NCBI RefSeq assembly: GCF_002958735.1
Contig: NZ_PPGH01000035.1
Span: 584,001 to 648,000, forward strand
Direction: 5' to 3'
Length of the DNA stretch: 64,000 bases
Origin: Chromatium okenii
Lineage (GTDB): Bacteria > Pseudomonadota > Gammaproteobacteria > Chromatiales > Chromatiaceae
This document shows positions 38,582 to 48,420 of the stretch, piece by piece. Position 1 is the first letter of the stretch. The number at the start of each line of letters is the position of its first letter. The position numbers were made by a program, and so were the translations under genes. The notes below the pieces were generated by a model. The model saw only the letters and a program-made list of their open reading frames with translations. It did not search any database and had not been told where the DNA came from.

Positions 38582-39577
38582 ATGAAAACATCCATATCAA
38601 TCGTGCTGGCAATGACTGCCACTCTGACTGCTGGAACAGCTTCGGCAAATCAAATGTATTTGAATCTTGGCAGCAATAGCTACGATGATGATCGTGAAAT
38701 TGTTGTTTTTGGAACAGTCATACCCGGTGTCAACACAGCTCGAGATACTAATTTCACTACTGCATCATTTATATCATTTGGCTTCAATGACATTTTAGCA
38801 ACTTCCATTTACGACATGACAGATGGAAGTGTTTATGGGAATTTTATTGATACGAATAACTTATCTGTATTAAACAGCTACGGCATTCCTGAGACTGGTA
38901 CTTCGCTTGCTGGAAACACAACTGTTAATCTAAAGCAACCAAACTGTGTTGGTGGTCAGTGTGACCTTAATACGTTAAATCCAATCCAATATGGAGATGA
39001 CGAAGGGTTTATGCAGAGTTGGGATCTTCAAGTAAACTACAGGTTTGAGGGAATTCTCACTACATCTGGCATTTCTTTCACGTCAGGTTATTTAGAGATT
39101 TCTTTCAACGATCTTTCTAATGATACCTTTTCTGGAGGGATACGAACTGCTATCAATACTGGCAATCCAAATGAAAAAACGCTTTTACATGCAGATTTGA
39201 CTGGATCATCTATCAACGCGGCAAATTTGGATCTCTTTTTCGATGTTACATCTGCTGTAGACGATTTTTTCTGGATTGATAACGGTCGTGGAACTTATCT
39301 TGATCCGCACGACACGGCATTAACTGGCGAATATGCGACAATACGACTCGATACAAACATTGATCCGCCAATTCCGACGGCTGATAATTTGTTACTGCTC
39401 CCAGCCAACTTTCCTTTCACAACAGGTACACCTTACGCAGTAGCCGCAATTCGCCAAACTGAGCTTGATGGTTCGATCAGAATGGCGATTCCTGAGCCGG
39501 CAACGCTGGCATTATTAGGAATTGGATTGCTAGGTATTGGCGCTGTTGGTCGGCGCGGTAAATTATTTGGAATCTGA
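38582..39577 (+). CDS. PEP-CTERM sorting-domain protein
   Basis: A secreted 331-residue protein with an N-terminal signal peptide (SIVLAMTATLTAGTASA) and the C-terminal sorting tail IPEPATLALLGIGLLGIGAV followed by GRRGK, the PEP-CTERM signal cut by exosortase. The body is rich in Asn, Asp, Ser and Thr and probably all-beta. Such proteins are exported to the surface or exopolysaccharide. The exosortase itself (xrtA/epsH) is not in the window. Start preceded by CGGAG. Confidence 0.93.
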   Translation: MKTSISIVLAMTATLTAGTASANQMYLNLGSNSYDDDREIVVFGTVIPGVNTARDTNFTTASFISFGFNDILATSIYDMTDGSVYGNFIDTNNLSVLNSYGIPETGTSLAGNTTVNLKQPNCVGGQCDLNTLNPIQYGDDEGFMQSWDLQVNYRFEGILTTSGISFTSGYLEISFNDLSNDTFSGGIRTAINTGNPNEKTLLHADLTGSSINAANLDLFFDVTSAVDDFFWIDNGRGTYLDPHDTALTGEYATIRLDTNIDPPIPTADNLLLLPANFPFTTGTPYAVAAIRQTELDGSIRMAIPEPATLALLGIGLLGIGAVGRRGKLFGI

Positions 39578-39650
39578 ATGATAAAAACGTTAGCTGGAGT
39601 GTGTCATTTTGCACTTCAGTTATCGTGCTTTAATTAAATACTCTGCTTTT

Positions 39651-40514
39651 TTATAAATGTTGTCCAAGCTGGCGTCGTGCTATCCACAGCCCAAGCCATT
39701 GTAAAGGATTTTTATTTCCACCAGGTCTCCAAGTGACTGCTAACTTATTGCGATAGGCATCAAAATGTAATCCCCATGGCGCTGCGAATACTTTGCCACG
39801 CTTCAATAGTATTTTAAGTGCCTGTGTTGCTGCTATTCCCGCACACAATTCGCACGCCATTGGTGTTGATGGTCCGCGATGATTTGGTAAATCGACTCGC
39901 GTTGCATCTACTAGGTAATTCATTTGCAACATTGCAGGCGATAATCCAAGTAGAAAACGCAATAATTGTTCTGCTTCGGGCTGTCCTTCCAAACAAAAGT
40001 ATTCCTCGAAACTCATTCGTCCGGGCAAAAAATTGAGTAGTGCTGATCCCATTCCAAGAGGCGCAGCGGTTATAGCTGGAATGCCTCGTTGCGCACAGCC
40101 AGCAAATACTTGTCGCCGTGCCTCTACTGCAAAAAAGTCTAATCCATCACAAACATCAACGCCTTCCAGAAAATCGTTCAAATTTTCGGCAGTTACACCT
40201 GTAGAAAAACGACGGATTTCCAACTCTGGATTGATGTCCAGCGCCATCTCTGCCATCACGTCAACCTTTGGTTGTCCCACATGACGTAAACTCGCACCCG
40301 CCTGACGATTGAAGTTTGCCAACTCAAACACGTCAAAATCTGCGATGTTAAATTTTCCGACACCCAGCCGCGTTAACGTCAATAAATGGCTGCCGCCCAC
40401 GCCTCCCATGCCAGCAATCGCAATGCGCCGGGTACGCAAAAAAGCCTGCTCAGTTTCAGTTACCCAACCGATATTCCGTGAAAAAGCAAGGTCATAATCA
40501 AAAAAAGCGGTCAT
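39651..40514 (-). CDS. ThiF/MoeB/HesA-family adenylyltransferase (E1-like)
   Basis: A 287-residue E1-like protein: nucleotide-binding RIAIAGMGGVGGSHLLTLTR, LGVGKFNIADFDVFELANFN, RQAG (catalytic Arg/Asn) and GQPKVDVMAEMALDINPE. Two of the zinc-binding cysteines (CELC) are visible in PMACELCAGIAATQALKILL; a second CxxC is not obvious. It would activate the C-terminus of a ubiquitin-like or sulfur-carrier partner, but no such small protein or E2-like gene lies next to it. Its substrate is therefore unknown. Confidence 0.88.
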   Translation of the reverse strand: MTAFFDYDLAFSRNIGWVTETEQAFLRTRRIAIAGMGGVGGSHLLTLTRLGVGKFNIADFDVFELANFNRQAGASLRHVGQPKVDVMAEMALDINPELEIRRFSTGVTAENLNDFLEGVDVCDGLDFFAVEARRQVFAGCAQRGIPAITAAPLGMGSALLNFLPGRMSFEEYFCLEGQPEAEQLLRFLLGLSPAMLQMNYLVDATRVDLPNHRGPSTPMACELCAGIAATQALKILLKRGKVFAAPWGLHFDAYRNKLAVTWRPGGNKNPLQWLGLWIARRQLGQHL

Positions 40515-40598
40515 TTTTGGTCGCCCTTAAAATGGGTTGAAGACTTTCAGGACTGCTACCATGCAAGTTAAAACGCAATCTCAGCAGGATCATTTTTT

Positions 40599-41504
40599 AT
40601 GTCAGGATTTTTTACACACTTTCAACGCCTGCTTTCAACATTGGTTTCAGCGGTACTACTAATCTCAACACATGCAAACGCAGCAACACTCGTGAATTGC
40701 TATGACCAAAAACGCGAAATGGTCACACGCACACATCCCGATAATTGTCAAGGTCAAACAGTGGGTGACGACGAAGCCAATGCAATTCGTGATCGACGTC
40801 GCGCCTATGTTCAACAATCTATTGATGCAGATAAAAATCCAATTATTGTTGGAAAGCGATTGATGAGCATCGGCGCAGGTTTTTTTGTGAATACCGAAGG
40901 AACACTACTTACCAATGCGCATGTCGTCAAAAACTGTGAAACTCTGATTGTTTCTCGTGCGGGTGGCGAATTGTTACCAGCACATTTAATCGCTATTGAG
41001 CCAAAAATCGATCTTGCCTTAATTGGGACTGATTTTCATCCTAAACAAAGTGCTGTTTTTGCGCCACCCGACGCGCCACTACCAACATCAGTTGCCATTA
41101 TTGGCTATCCTAATCAGGGTTTACCGCCAATACGCCCATTATTAACCCAAGGTATTATCATGCCATCAAAATTAGAATTGACTTCATCTACACCAAGCCC
41201 GATTTCAATTCAAGCAGATGTTCGCCCTGGCAATAGCGGTGGACCAGTACTTGACGAATTTGGGCGAGTCATTGGTGTTATTTTTGCGGCGGTTGATACA
41301 CCAGCGGTCTATAAGAATACAGGGCGCATTGTGCGTGATATTGGTATTGCAATTCCAAATCGTTTTTCGTTGGTGTTTTTAGAGCGCAATGCTATTACAC
41401 CAACAATTTCTAAAAAAATTACAACGGAAACCTCGAAGCAAGATCGAATTCTCGACGAAGCTGGTTTATTCGTTGCTCGCGTAGAATGTTGGCGCACAAA
41501 TTAA
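40599..41504 (+). CDS. Secreted trypsin-like serine protease
   Basis: A 301-residue exported S1-fold protease. Signal peptide (LVSAVLLISTHANA), then a short Cys-containing domain (LVNCYDQ, DNCQGQTVGDDEANAIRDRR; DUF4124-like in appearance). The protease triad is His in LLTNAHVVKNC, Asp in KIDLALIGTD and Ser in RPGNSGGPVLDEFG. No PDZ domain follows, unlike DegP. Faces the ThiF-like gene divergently. Confidence 0.9.
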   Translation: MSGFFTHFQRLLSTLVSAVLLISTHANAATLVNCYDQKREMVTRTHPDNCQGQTVGDDEANAIRDRRRAYVQQSIDADKNPIIVGKRLMSIGAGFFVNTEGTLLTNAHVVKNCETLIVSRAGGELLPAHLIAIEPKIDLALIGTDFHPKQSAVFAPPDAPLPTSVAIIGYPNQGLPPIRPLLTQGIIMPSKLELTSSTPSPISIQADVRPGNSGGPVLDEFGRVIGVIFAAVDTPAVYKNTGRIVRDIGIAIPNRFSLVFLERNAITPTISKKITTETSKQDRILDEAGLFVARVECWRTN

Positions 41505-41522
41505 ACTAAACGCGATGTACAA

Positions 41523-42908
41523 TTAAACCGCACCCTTTCCAAACAACACCACTTCAACTGTTTCCACCAAAATTAATAGATCAAGAAAGATACTATGATT
41601 TTTAATGTAATAAAGATCATATTCGAGCTTACGCAGTGCGTCTTCTTCAGTGCTCCCATAAGGATAAGAAATCTGCGCCCAGCCCGTTAAACCGGGCTTT
41701 AACCGATGACGTGTCGCATAGTGTTCATATTTGCGCGTTAAATCAGCAACGAATTCGGGACGTTCTGGGCGTGGACCAACAAAACTCATTTCGCCTTTCA
41801 GCACATTAAAAATTTGCGGTAATTCATCAATTCGCGTCTTACGAATAAAGCGCCCAACGCGTGTAATGCGCGGATCATTTGTGACTGCCCACCGTGCACG
41901 CCCATCTGCTTCAGCATCAATGCGCATACTCCGAAATTTAATCACTTCAAAGGGTTCGCCGTTTTCACCAACGCGGAGTTGACGATATAAAACTGAATGA
42001 CGAAATCCGCTTTCAATAAAAATAATTGCCGCCGTTAGCAACATTATTGGCCAAAGTAATGTAATAAAAATCAAAGATATTAAAACATCAAAAAAGCGTT
42101 TAATCAGCATAGTCATTAAACCATGCTCAAATCCATCTGAATGAATTAACCAACTTGGCGTTAGCAGCTCCAATTTAAGAACGCCCAACTCACGTTCAAA
42201 AAAACTTTGTTGCTCAAGCACTTGAATTCCACTCATACGACATTCGAGTAATTCTTCAATAGGTAATTTTCCGCGCCTGTCTTCAATTGCTAACACAATT
42301 TCATCAGCCTGTACTTCAATTGCAATTTGTATTAACGGCTTGTTGTGTTCAATCACTTTAATTTGGTTATTAACACGTTGTTCAGATATCGGAATAAACC
42401 CAACAATATCTAAGCGTTTTTGACTGGCAATCATCACTTGATTAGCAAGCTGAGAATCGCCAAAAACTAAAATACGGCGCTTAAAAATGCTGGGGTTAAA
42501 ATAAAAGAAAATTAGCCTTAATGTAACTACTAAAATAAAAGAAAAAATTACTGTAAAAAATAAAATACTTCGCCATAAACCCAGCAATGGAAAGAAGAAA
42601 GATAAAGCAGCCAACACGAGCGAACCAAGCAGCAATGATAGTGTAATTCTAATAAGTGAGCCGGTTAATCCTTCCCGTAAACTAGCTTCATAAAGACCGG
42701 TCGCCCCCATTGTTAGCACAAAAATAAGTGAAATAACAATTGAGTAAATGAATAAACCAGTAGGTTCGCTTGTAGATTCAATATCAATAAACCACCAACG
42801 CAAATGAACACTAAGTTGAAAGGCAACTACAAAGATAATTGCCTCAATTCCTGCAAGCAGAATAAGCGGTACTCGCATGTAATGGCGAAAAATTCGAACC
42901 GAGTGCAT
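41523..42908 (-). CDS. Exopolysaccharide sugar-1-phosphate transferase (EpsB/PEP-CTERM type)
   Basis: Undecaprenyl-phosphate sugar phosphotransferase that starts exopolysaccharide repeat-unit synthesis. Four to five N-terminal membrane helices lead to a CoA-binding-like cytosolic domain (RRILVFGDSQLANQVM), then a helix and the bacterial sugar-transferase domain (KRFFDVLISLIFITLLWPIM, VIKFRSMRIDAEADG, TRVGRFIRKTRIDELPQIFN, VLKGEMSFVGPRPERPEFV). It resembles the branch associated with PEP-CTERM loci. ATG 42908 has GGAAGA upstream; the frame is open to 42989. Last gene of the minus-strand operon beginning at 46057. Confidence 0.92.
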   Translation of the reverse strand: MHSVRIFRHYMRVPLILLAGIEAIIFVVAFQLSVHLRWWFIDIESTSEPTGLFIYSIVISLIFVLTMGATGLYEASLREGLTGSLIRITLSLLLGSLVLAALSFFFPLLGLWRSILFFTVIFSFILVVTLRLIFFYFNPSIFKRRILVFGDSQLANQVMIASQKRLDIVGFIPISEQRVNNQIKVIEHNKPLIQIAIEVQADEIVLAIEDRRGKLPIEELLECRMSGIQVLEQQSFFERELGVLKLELLTPSWLIHSDGFEHGLMTMLIKRFFDVLISLIFITLLWPIMLLTAAIIFIESGFRHSVLYRQLRVGENGEPFEVIKFRSMRIDAEADGRARWAVTNDPRITRVGRFIRKTRIDELPQIFNVLKGEMSFVGPRPERPEFVADLTRKYEHYATRHRLKPGLTGWAQISYPYGSTEEDALRKLEYDLYYIKNHSIFLDLLILVETVEVVLFGKGAV

Positions 42909-42995
42909 ATAGAATCTTCCGTTTACAGTTGAATAGTAATCTCTAATCTTGCCTATCATCAAATACGATGTATTGATGATAGGCATCATCTAAAA

Positions 42996-43187
42996 TTATT
43001 TACTTTCAAATTTCGCCAAACAGCCAGTCGCAATCATTGCGATTCCAACTGTAAATAATGTCATTGTTTCGTAATCAAAAAGGTGATATGAACCGACCAG
43101 TTTCATTATCCCTGAAACGAAACAAATCAGTACTCCAAGCCAGCCAATAATAGAACCTACTATCGATAAAACGTTTTTCATTGTCAT
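42996..43187 (-). CDS. Small two-helix membrane protein
   Basis: A 63-residue protein with two hydrophobic helices (VLSIVGSIIGWLGVLICFVS and TLFTVGIAMIATGCLA) and a short polar tail. No family is recognised. It lies between the nucleotidyltransferase and sugar-transferase genes in the same orientation, and may be an accessory subunit of the operon. Confidence 0.65.
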   Translation of the reverse strand: MTMKNVLSIVGSIIGWLGVLICFVSGIMKLVGSYHLFDYETMTLFTVGIAMIATGCLAKFESK

Positions 43188-43224
43188 CTCCTAAATGGAT
43201 TATTTGAATAAACTCAGGTTAACT

Positions 43225-44394
43225 TCAAAGCTGTTGCAAATCTTGCGGTTTAATTTCAACATGTCGCTGTGTTCCACGCATTCTTAACCAACTTTTGTAA
43301 GTTAAATGCCGCACCAATAATAAAAACGGCATTCGTAGCCAATGCGCCCGCAAATAAAGTAACCATCGTGCAAACACCGCTATTCGTTGCGGGTAATCAG
43401 GATGTTCCGGTAAAAGCGCCAGTGGCATTAACCAATCCATGAGCCAGCGTATAGGAAGTTTTGGTGCTGACTGTGTTAGAGATTGTAATACCGAGTTTGG
43501 GATTTGCACTGCAAGCAACCGTTGCGAATAACGCAAACCATAATACAGTATTCGCTCAAGCTGGAATTGTTGCGCACGTAGTACAAGACCTTTCCAAAAT
43601 TTAGGCGTTGATCCGAAATGACAGAGTAAATCAGCAACATCAATTAAATCACGGAGTCGCAACCCCTCATTTGGATCTCCTTCCAATAATAAATGTACAA
43701 GTGCGTGTAATACCATGTCTTGTGCGCCAAGCACTCGTACTTGCGAATTTTTAATTGAATAAGATTCACTGAAAAGCATCATTGTATCGAGTTTCGTACC
43801 ATAACGACTAGTGCGCGGTAATAGTGCATGATGAATATCAATTTCGCTCTCACGTTCACGGTGACGTAATGGCGGAATTTCGTGCATCCATAGTCGATAA
43901 TAACGATCATCATAAGGACTTAACTGCGTTTTTAACCATCCGCGTTTAGTGAGTTTTTGCTCAACCTCAGCAATTCGTGAAATTGGTACTAAAATATCTA
44001 AATCAGCAAAAAAACGACCGGCAGAATTTGGCAATTTAGCAATGATATAAGCTGTGCCTTTAAGCGCAATAATGGGCACTTTTATTTCGTTTAATGCCCA
44101 AAGAATACGATCCAGTTCCCAAGTTAACACGGTATGGCGATGACGAACTAAATTATGTGCTGCTTGCAGTTGTGCAGCGGCAGCAGTTGGAATTGATTCG
44201 AGTAATTCTAATCGACTAAGATCAGCGTGTAAGCGACCAAGCAATCGTTTAGAACGAGCAATTCGTAATAGCAAATCCCAATCAGTAAGCGTAAGTTGTG
44301 GTAGCGTTTCTGGAAAGCGTACTGCATTGATTAGCAATGTACGCGCATTATGTGCTGGCGATTTAATCATGTGCATTGTGAGCCAATTCATCAA
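43225..44394 (-). CDS. NTP_transf_5-type nucleotidyltransferase of HPr-rel-A module
   Basis: A protein of about 389 residues with a nucleotidyltransferase-like core: VPIIALKGTAYIIAKLPNSA, then GRFFADLDILVPISRIAEVE (metal-binding D-L-D), and EIDIHHALLP. The C-terminal half is helical and includes MVLHALVHLLLEGDPNEGLR. This uncharacterised family (PF14907-like) commonly sits with HprK-related kinase A genes. Overlaps that gene by 32 bp if the first Met is used; a later Met (44376) is possible. Confidence 0.82.
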   Translation of the reverse strand: MMNWLTMHMIKSPAHNARTLLINAVRFPETLPQLTLTDWDLLLRIARSKRLLGRLHADLSRLELLESIPTAAAAQLQAAHNLVRHRHTVLTWELDRILWALNEIKVPIIALKGTAYIIAKLPNSAGRFFADLDILVPISRIAEVEQKLTKRGWLKTQLSPYDDRYYRLWMHEIPPLRHRERESEIDIHHALLPRTSRYGTKLDTMMLFSESYSIKNSQVRVLGAQDMVLHALVHLLLEGDPNEGLRLRDLIDVADLLCHFGSTPKFWKGLVLRAQQFQLERILYYGLRYSQRLLAVQIPNSVLQSLTQSAPKLPIRWLMDWLMPLALLPEHPDYPQRIAVFARWLLYLRAHWLRMPFLLLVRHLTYKSWLRMRGTQRHVEIKPQDLQQL

Positions 44395-45271
44395 TCGCCT
44401 GAACTGCTTGCGTTAAATCAGAATAAACCAATGAGTAACTGTCACAGTTTTGCACAATTTTTGCGACAGCATTAAAAGCTAACTCACCCAGAACTTCATA
44501 ATTAAATGCGTTGGTTGCTAAGAGCATAAATGCACGATCTTTTGGTATTGATTCAAGATTTAAAAGTGCGCCAGATTGCCAACGTGGAAAGATAATCAAA
44601 CTTGGCTTAACGGGTTCATTCATGCGCACAACACTATTCAATGGCGGGCGAACATGTGCCACAGTTCCCTTGTGAGTACCATAAAATAAAGGCCCGAAAT
44701 GTGCGTTCGGTGCAAAAGCACGAATGACATCAATTGATTGATTTTTAAGTGAAATCAAACGCGGAAGCGGAATAAGCATAGCGTCTTCTGGGCGCACCAA
44801 TCCAAACTCATCGGAAAATAAACGCCAATTAGAATGTGTTAATGCTGCGCATAATGTTGATTTTCCATGACCGGGTAATGCTGGGAGAATTAATCCGCAC
44901 CCATTGCGTTCAACTACCGCAGCGTGAAGCATTAGAAAATGATGTGCACGAGTCGCAATACACCAATTGGTTCCCCATTCCAACGTTGGTAATGCCCGCG
45001 ATACTGGAACATCAGTAAAAGGTGCGGGACCGTCTGCTGTGAAGCGCACTATTGGACGAACCCACCGGCGCGACCAAGATGCCCAATCTAATTTAACGCG
45101 GTAATCGTCAATGCCCAGTTCAGAATAAACTGGGTAGTGAGCGTAAAGATCGTGCAATAGCTCGGCGATTGGAGTACGAAGCCGAATACGGAACGGACCG
45201 CAGCCAAAACATAAGCCAGCAGTTGTTAGTCGCTGGCGCAATTCGACCAATGTCAGTTCGCTGACGTTCAT
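44363..45271 (-). CDS. HprK-related kinase A
   Basis: A 302-residue relative of HPr kinase/phosphorylase. Family features are MLHAAVVERNGCGLILP followed by the P-loop LPGHGKSTLCAAL (about residues 132-144), and FSDEFGLVRPE, which corresponds to the acidic Walker B-like region. It lacks the complete HPr-binding N-terminal domain, and no HPr-like protein is seen. I place the start at ATG 45271 because it overlaps the upstream PqqD-like stop as ATGA. Target of phosphorylation unknown. Confidence 0.85.
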   Translation of the reverse strand: MNVSELTLVELRQRLTTAGLCFGCGPFRIRLRTPIAELLHDLYAHYPVYSELGIDDYRVKLDWASWSRRWVRPIVRFTADGPAPFTDVPVSRALPTLEWGTNWCIATRAHHFLMLHAAVVERNGCGLILPALPGHGKSTLCAALTHSNWRLFSDEFGLVRPEDAMLIPLPRLISLKNQSIDVIRAFAPNAHFGPLFYGTHKGTVAHVRPPLNSVVRMNEPVKPSLIIFPRWQSGALLNLESIPKDRAFMLLATNAFNYEVLGELAFNAVAKIVQNCDSYSLVYSDLTQAVQAIDELAHNAHD

Positions 45272-45564
45272 GCTATTACATCTTCGTTGTGTTGGCATTG
45301 AACTAAACCAAGTTCATCAAAGCGCATCAATGAAGCAGCAACTTGATTGCGTAAATTGTCATCAATTGGGCAGTCAAATTCTGTTGCAACGCGCTCGCAA
45401 AGTTGATCTAGATTACTAGAATTGGCTTCAAGCTGCATCAGAATAACAACACCAAGCGGATTGAGAAAATGAGTTTCACCAGAATCCACTTGATAAAGTG
45501 CAGATTGCTCACTCCAGTGTTTCCAATGGAGAGATTGTTTAGAGTGAATACGCCAGATGTGCAC
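45268..45564 (-). CDS. PqqD-family protein of HPr-rel-A module
   Basis: A 98-residue PqqD-like winged-helix protein: WSEQSALYQVDSGETHFLNP, LGVVILMQLEA, CERVATEFDCPIDDNLRNQV and LMRFDELGLV. PqqD-type proteins bind precursor peptides and hand them to modifying enzymes. In this module it is named a peptide chaperone, but no radical SAM enzyme is found here. The candidate precursor is the gene just upstream. Confidence 0.83.
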   Translation of the reverse strand: MHIWRIHSKQSLHWKHWSEQSALYQVDSGETHFLNPLGVVILMQLEANSSNLDQLCERVATEFDCPIDDNLRNQVAASLMRFDELGLVQCQHNEDVIA

Positions 45565-45604
45565 AGCAGCTTAATTTAATTTGATAATTTAAATCATTAT
45601 CTAA

Positions 45605-46057
45605 TCAGATTATTGTTAGAGATGTCCACGCGGCGGAACTGAGAATGATGCTGTAGGTGTATCCACTCCCATCTGGCGGAGCCGGACAAGTGTATGTGTT
45701 ATCGTCACCAGTAATGTAGCCATCAGCATTTGTATCATCTAAAGTAGCCGGAGTGCCATTGCCAATGCTTTCGCTATTTACTTTTCGGCCAGCACCGCCG
45801 TCACAAGTTTTAATGAGTTGAACGCAGTAATCGCCTCTCTCAGGTAAACTATCAGCGACATATCCTTTGATCCCTGTATTACAAGAAGCAGCCGCCATTA
45901 ACGCGCCACTCCGCAAAGTCAAAATCACTGGCGCACCAAATGCTGCGCCTTTAAGTAAACGCCGCCGTGTCATTTTGCTGTTCAATTCATCCGCCTGAGT
46001 TTCCAATGCAATTGGTGCTTGCTCAGAATCATTACTGTTCAATGTGTCTTTATTCAT
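45605..46057 (-). CDS. Twin-arginine signal, Cys-containing small secreted protein (candidate module substrate)
   Basis: A 150-residue protein with a polar N-terminus of about 28 residues, then MTRRRLLKGAAFGAPVILTL, RSGALMAAAS, which looks like a Tat signal. The mature part has four cysteines (AASCNTG, GDYCVQLIKTCDGGAGR, NTYTCPAPPD) and Gly, Asp, Thr-rich sequence. It is the first gene of a six-gene minus-strand series ending with the sugar-transferase gene. Its position next to a PqqD-like chaperone and kinase makes it the likely client. I know of no characterised homologue. Confidence 0.72.
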   Translation of the reverse strand: MNKDTLNSNDSEQAPIALETQADELNSKMTRRRLLKGAAFGAPVILTLRSGALMAAASCNTGIKGYVADSLPERGDYCVQLIKTCDGGAGRKVNSESIGNGTPATLDDTNADGYITGDDNTYTCPAPPDGSGYTYSIILSSAAWTSLTII

Positions 46058-46227
46058 ATCAATATCTCAATGTCGAGAAATAAATGAAAAAGCAGTGGGT
46101 GATTACAATCAATTGACCGCCACTGCATCCAATCTCATAACCCTAATATAGCCTATTAACACGACCTTCGCGCAGCAATTCAGCCATAATTCGCCGCTTT
46201 TGTGCGAACTTGCCGCTGAGGACATGA

Positions 46228-48240
46228 ATGAGCCGACTGAATCCCCGTCAAATCGACGCTGTGCGTTACACCGCCGGGCCGCTGTTGGTGCTGGCTGGCG
46301 CTGGCTCCGGCAAAACGCGAGTGATTACTCAGAAAATTGCCCACTTGATCGGCGAAATGGGAATGCAGGCGCGGCACATTCGCGCCGTCACCTTTACCAA
46401 TAAAGCTGCTCGTGAAATGCGCGAACGCGTCAGCCAATCGGTCAAAGGACTGAATACTCGCGGACTGAATATCTCGACTTTTCATCGGCTTGGGCTTGAT
46501 ATTCTGCGCCATCACGCCGAACGCGCTGGCTTGCGCAGTGGATTCTCGCTGCTCGACGCTCAAGATGCCGAAGGGCTGATTAAAGAACATCTGCGCAGTA
46601 TTCCCGCTGCGGAAAATATCAGTTTGTCTGCGGTGCAACAGCGTATCTCCAAGTGGAAAAACGATTTTGTCGATCCCGATCAAGCATTAAGCAGCGCTGA
46701 AGATGCGTTTGAAACGCGGCTGGCAGAACTTTATGCCGATTATGAACGCAGCTTAAACGCTTATAACGCAGTCGATTTCGATGATCTTATTTTGCGCCCA
46801 GCACGATTGTTTGCAACCCAGCGCGATGTATTGGAACGCTGGCAAATGCGCATTCGTTATCTATTAGTTGATGAATATCAAGATACTAACAGTGCGCAAT
46901 ATGAATTGGTTCGGCAACTGGCTGGCGCTCGCGGCGCGTTTACGGTGGTTGGCGATGATGACCAATCAATCTATTCGTGGCGCGGGGCGCGACCAGAAAA
47001 TCTAGCGCGGCTTAAAGAAGATTATCCCATTCTGAAGGTCATCATGCTGGAGCAAAACTACCGTTCCAGTGCGCGTATTCTGGGCTTGGCCAATGCGTTA
47101 ATTGCGCACAATCCACACGTGTTTGAAAAGCAATTATGGAGCGAACTTGACTCTGGCGAGCGTCCACGAGTGCTGCGCTGTCGAGATGAAACGCATGAAG
47201 CAGAACGGGTCGCCTCAGAGATGTTACGCTTGAAATTCAATGGAACAGCACTCGGCGACATTGCAATTTTATATCGCGGCAATCATCAGGCGCGACCATT
47301 CGAGCAGGTGCTGCGCCAGCACAATCTCCCGTATTTTCTGAGCGGTGGCACATCCTTTTTTACTCGCGCCGAAGTGAAAGACAACATGGCATATCTGCGG
47401 CTATTGGCGAATCCAGAAGATGACGCAGCTTTTTTGCGGATTGTGAACACGCCACGCCGCGAAATTGGTCCAACGACTTTAGAGCAATTGGCGGGATATG
47501 CCCGCGAGCGTGGCGGCGGATTGCTCGCTTTTTGTATTGCGCTCGATACTGAATTGATGCTTTCCGAGCAATTCACTGATCGCCAGCGTGAGCAGTTAAT
47601 TCATTTTGCACGTTTAATTAAACATCATGCAGCTCGTGCAATCACTGACCCAATTGAAGCAATGAATGCGCTGATTCATAAGATTGATTATAAACTGTGG
47701 CTGCGTGAAATTGCTTCTACTCAAAAAGTCGCTGATCGGCGTTTTGAGAACGTCAATGATTTATTGAGCTGGCTTAAAAAATTGCACGATGGCGAATACA
47801 AAAATAAGACGCTGGCGGAAATGGTTGCGCATTTAATGCTGTTGGATGCGCTAGATCGTCAAGATGACGCTGATGCCGGAGATCGTATTCATTTAATGAC
47901 GCTTCACGCTGCGAAAGGGCTGGAGTTTCCACACGTTTTTTTGGTCGGCATGGAAGAAGATTTATTGCCGCATCGCGTGAGTATCGACGATGACAGTATT
48001 GAAGAAGAGCGCCGCCTTGCTTATGTCGGCATTACTCGCGCCCGTCGCGCACTCACGTTCACTTTTGCCCGCAAACGCAAACGCTATGGCAAATGGGAAC
48101 CCAGCACTCCGAGCCGCTTTCTGACTGAATTGCCGCGAGAGCAACTGGAATGGGATGGCGACTGCGCTCGTAGTCCAGAACAAAGTCGGACGCTGGCGCT
48201 GAGTCATTTGCGGAATTTGCGGGAAATGTTGAGTGACTGA
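46228..48240 (+). CDS. rep: ATP-dependent DNA helicase Rep
   Basis: SF1A 3'-5' helicase that clears proteins ahead of the replisome. Motifs: Q-motif [99 protein letters not shown]. Length 670 matches Rep, and RFLTELP near the end agrees. ATG 46228 has GAGG upstream. UvrD is less likely, given the shorter C-terminal tail. Confidence 0.94.
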   Translation: MSRLNPRQIDAVRYTAGPLLVLAGAGSGKTRVITQKIAHLIGEMGMQARHIRAVTFTNKAAREMRERVSQSVKGLNTRGLNISTFHRLGLDILRHHAERAGLRSGFSLLDAQDAEGLIKEHLRSIPAAENISLSAVQQRISKWKNDFVDPDQALSSAEDAFETRLAELYADYERSLNAYNAVDFDDLILRPARLFATQRDVLERWQMRIRYLLVDEYQDTNSAQYELVRQLAGARGAFTVVGDDDQSIYSWRGARPENLARLKEDYPILKVIMLEQNYRSSARILGLANALIAHNPHVFEKQLWSELDSGERPRVLRCRDETHEAERVASEMLRLKFNGTALGDIAILYRGNHQARPFEQVLRQHNLPYFLSGGTSFFTRAEVKDNMAYLRLLANPEDDAAFLRIVNTPRREIGPTTLEQLAGYARERGGGLLAFCIALDTELMLSEQFTDRQREQLIHFARLIKHHAARAITDPIEAMNALIHKIDYKLWLREIASTQKVADRRFENVNDLLSWLKKLHDGEYKNKTLAEMVAHLMLLDALDRQDDADAGDRIHLMTLHAAKGLEFPHVFLVGMEEDLLPHRVSIDDDSIEEERRLAYVGITRARRALTFTFARKRKRYGKWEPSTPSRFLTELPREQLEWDGDCARSPEQSRTLALSHLRNLREMLSD

Positions 48241-48294
48241 ATGCAGTAAATGATTTTTGACGTTATCGTGCGTAATCCGCATAATGTGCGGCTT

Positions 48295-48371
48295 GCGCCC
48301 GTAGCTCAGATGGATAGAGTACAGCCCTCCGAAGGCTGGGGTCACAGGTTCGAATCCTGTCGGGCGCGCCA
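48295..48371 (+). tRNA. tRNA-Arg(CCG)
   Basis: A full cloverleaf. The acceptor stem GCGCCCG pairs with CGGGCGC, discriminator G is followed by an encoded CCA. The D arm has AGCTCAGATGGATAGAGT. The anticodon stem CAGCC/GGCTG holds the loop CTCCGAA, giving anticodon CCG. The T arm CAGGTTCGAATCCTG is regular. Confidence 0.98.
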
Positions 48372-48392
48372 AAATTTTGATGATTTAACTCA

Positions 48393-48420
48393 GGGCACAT
48401 TGATAATGTGCCCTTTTTTT
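48393..48420 (+). terminator. Intrinsic terminator after tRNA-Arg
   Basis: GGGCACATT (48393-48401), loop GAT, AATGTGCCC (48405-48413), followed by seven T. A strong rho-independent terminator for the tRNA transcript. Confidence 0.92.
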
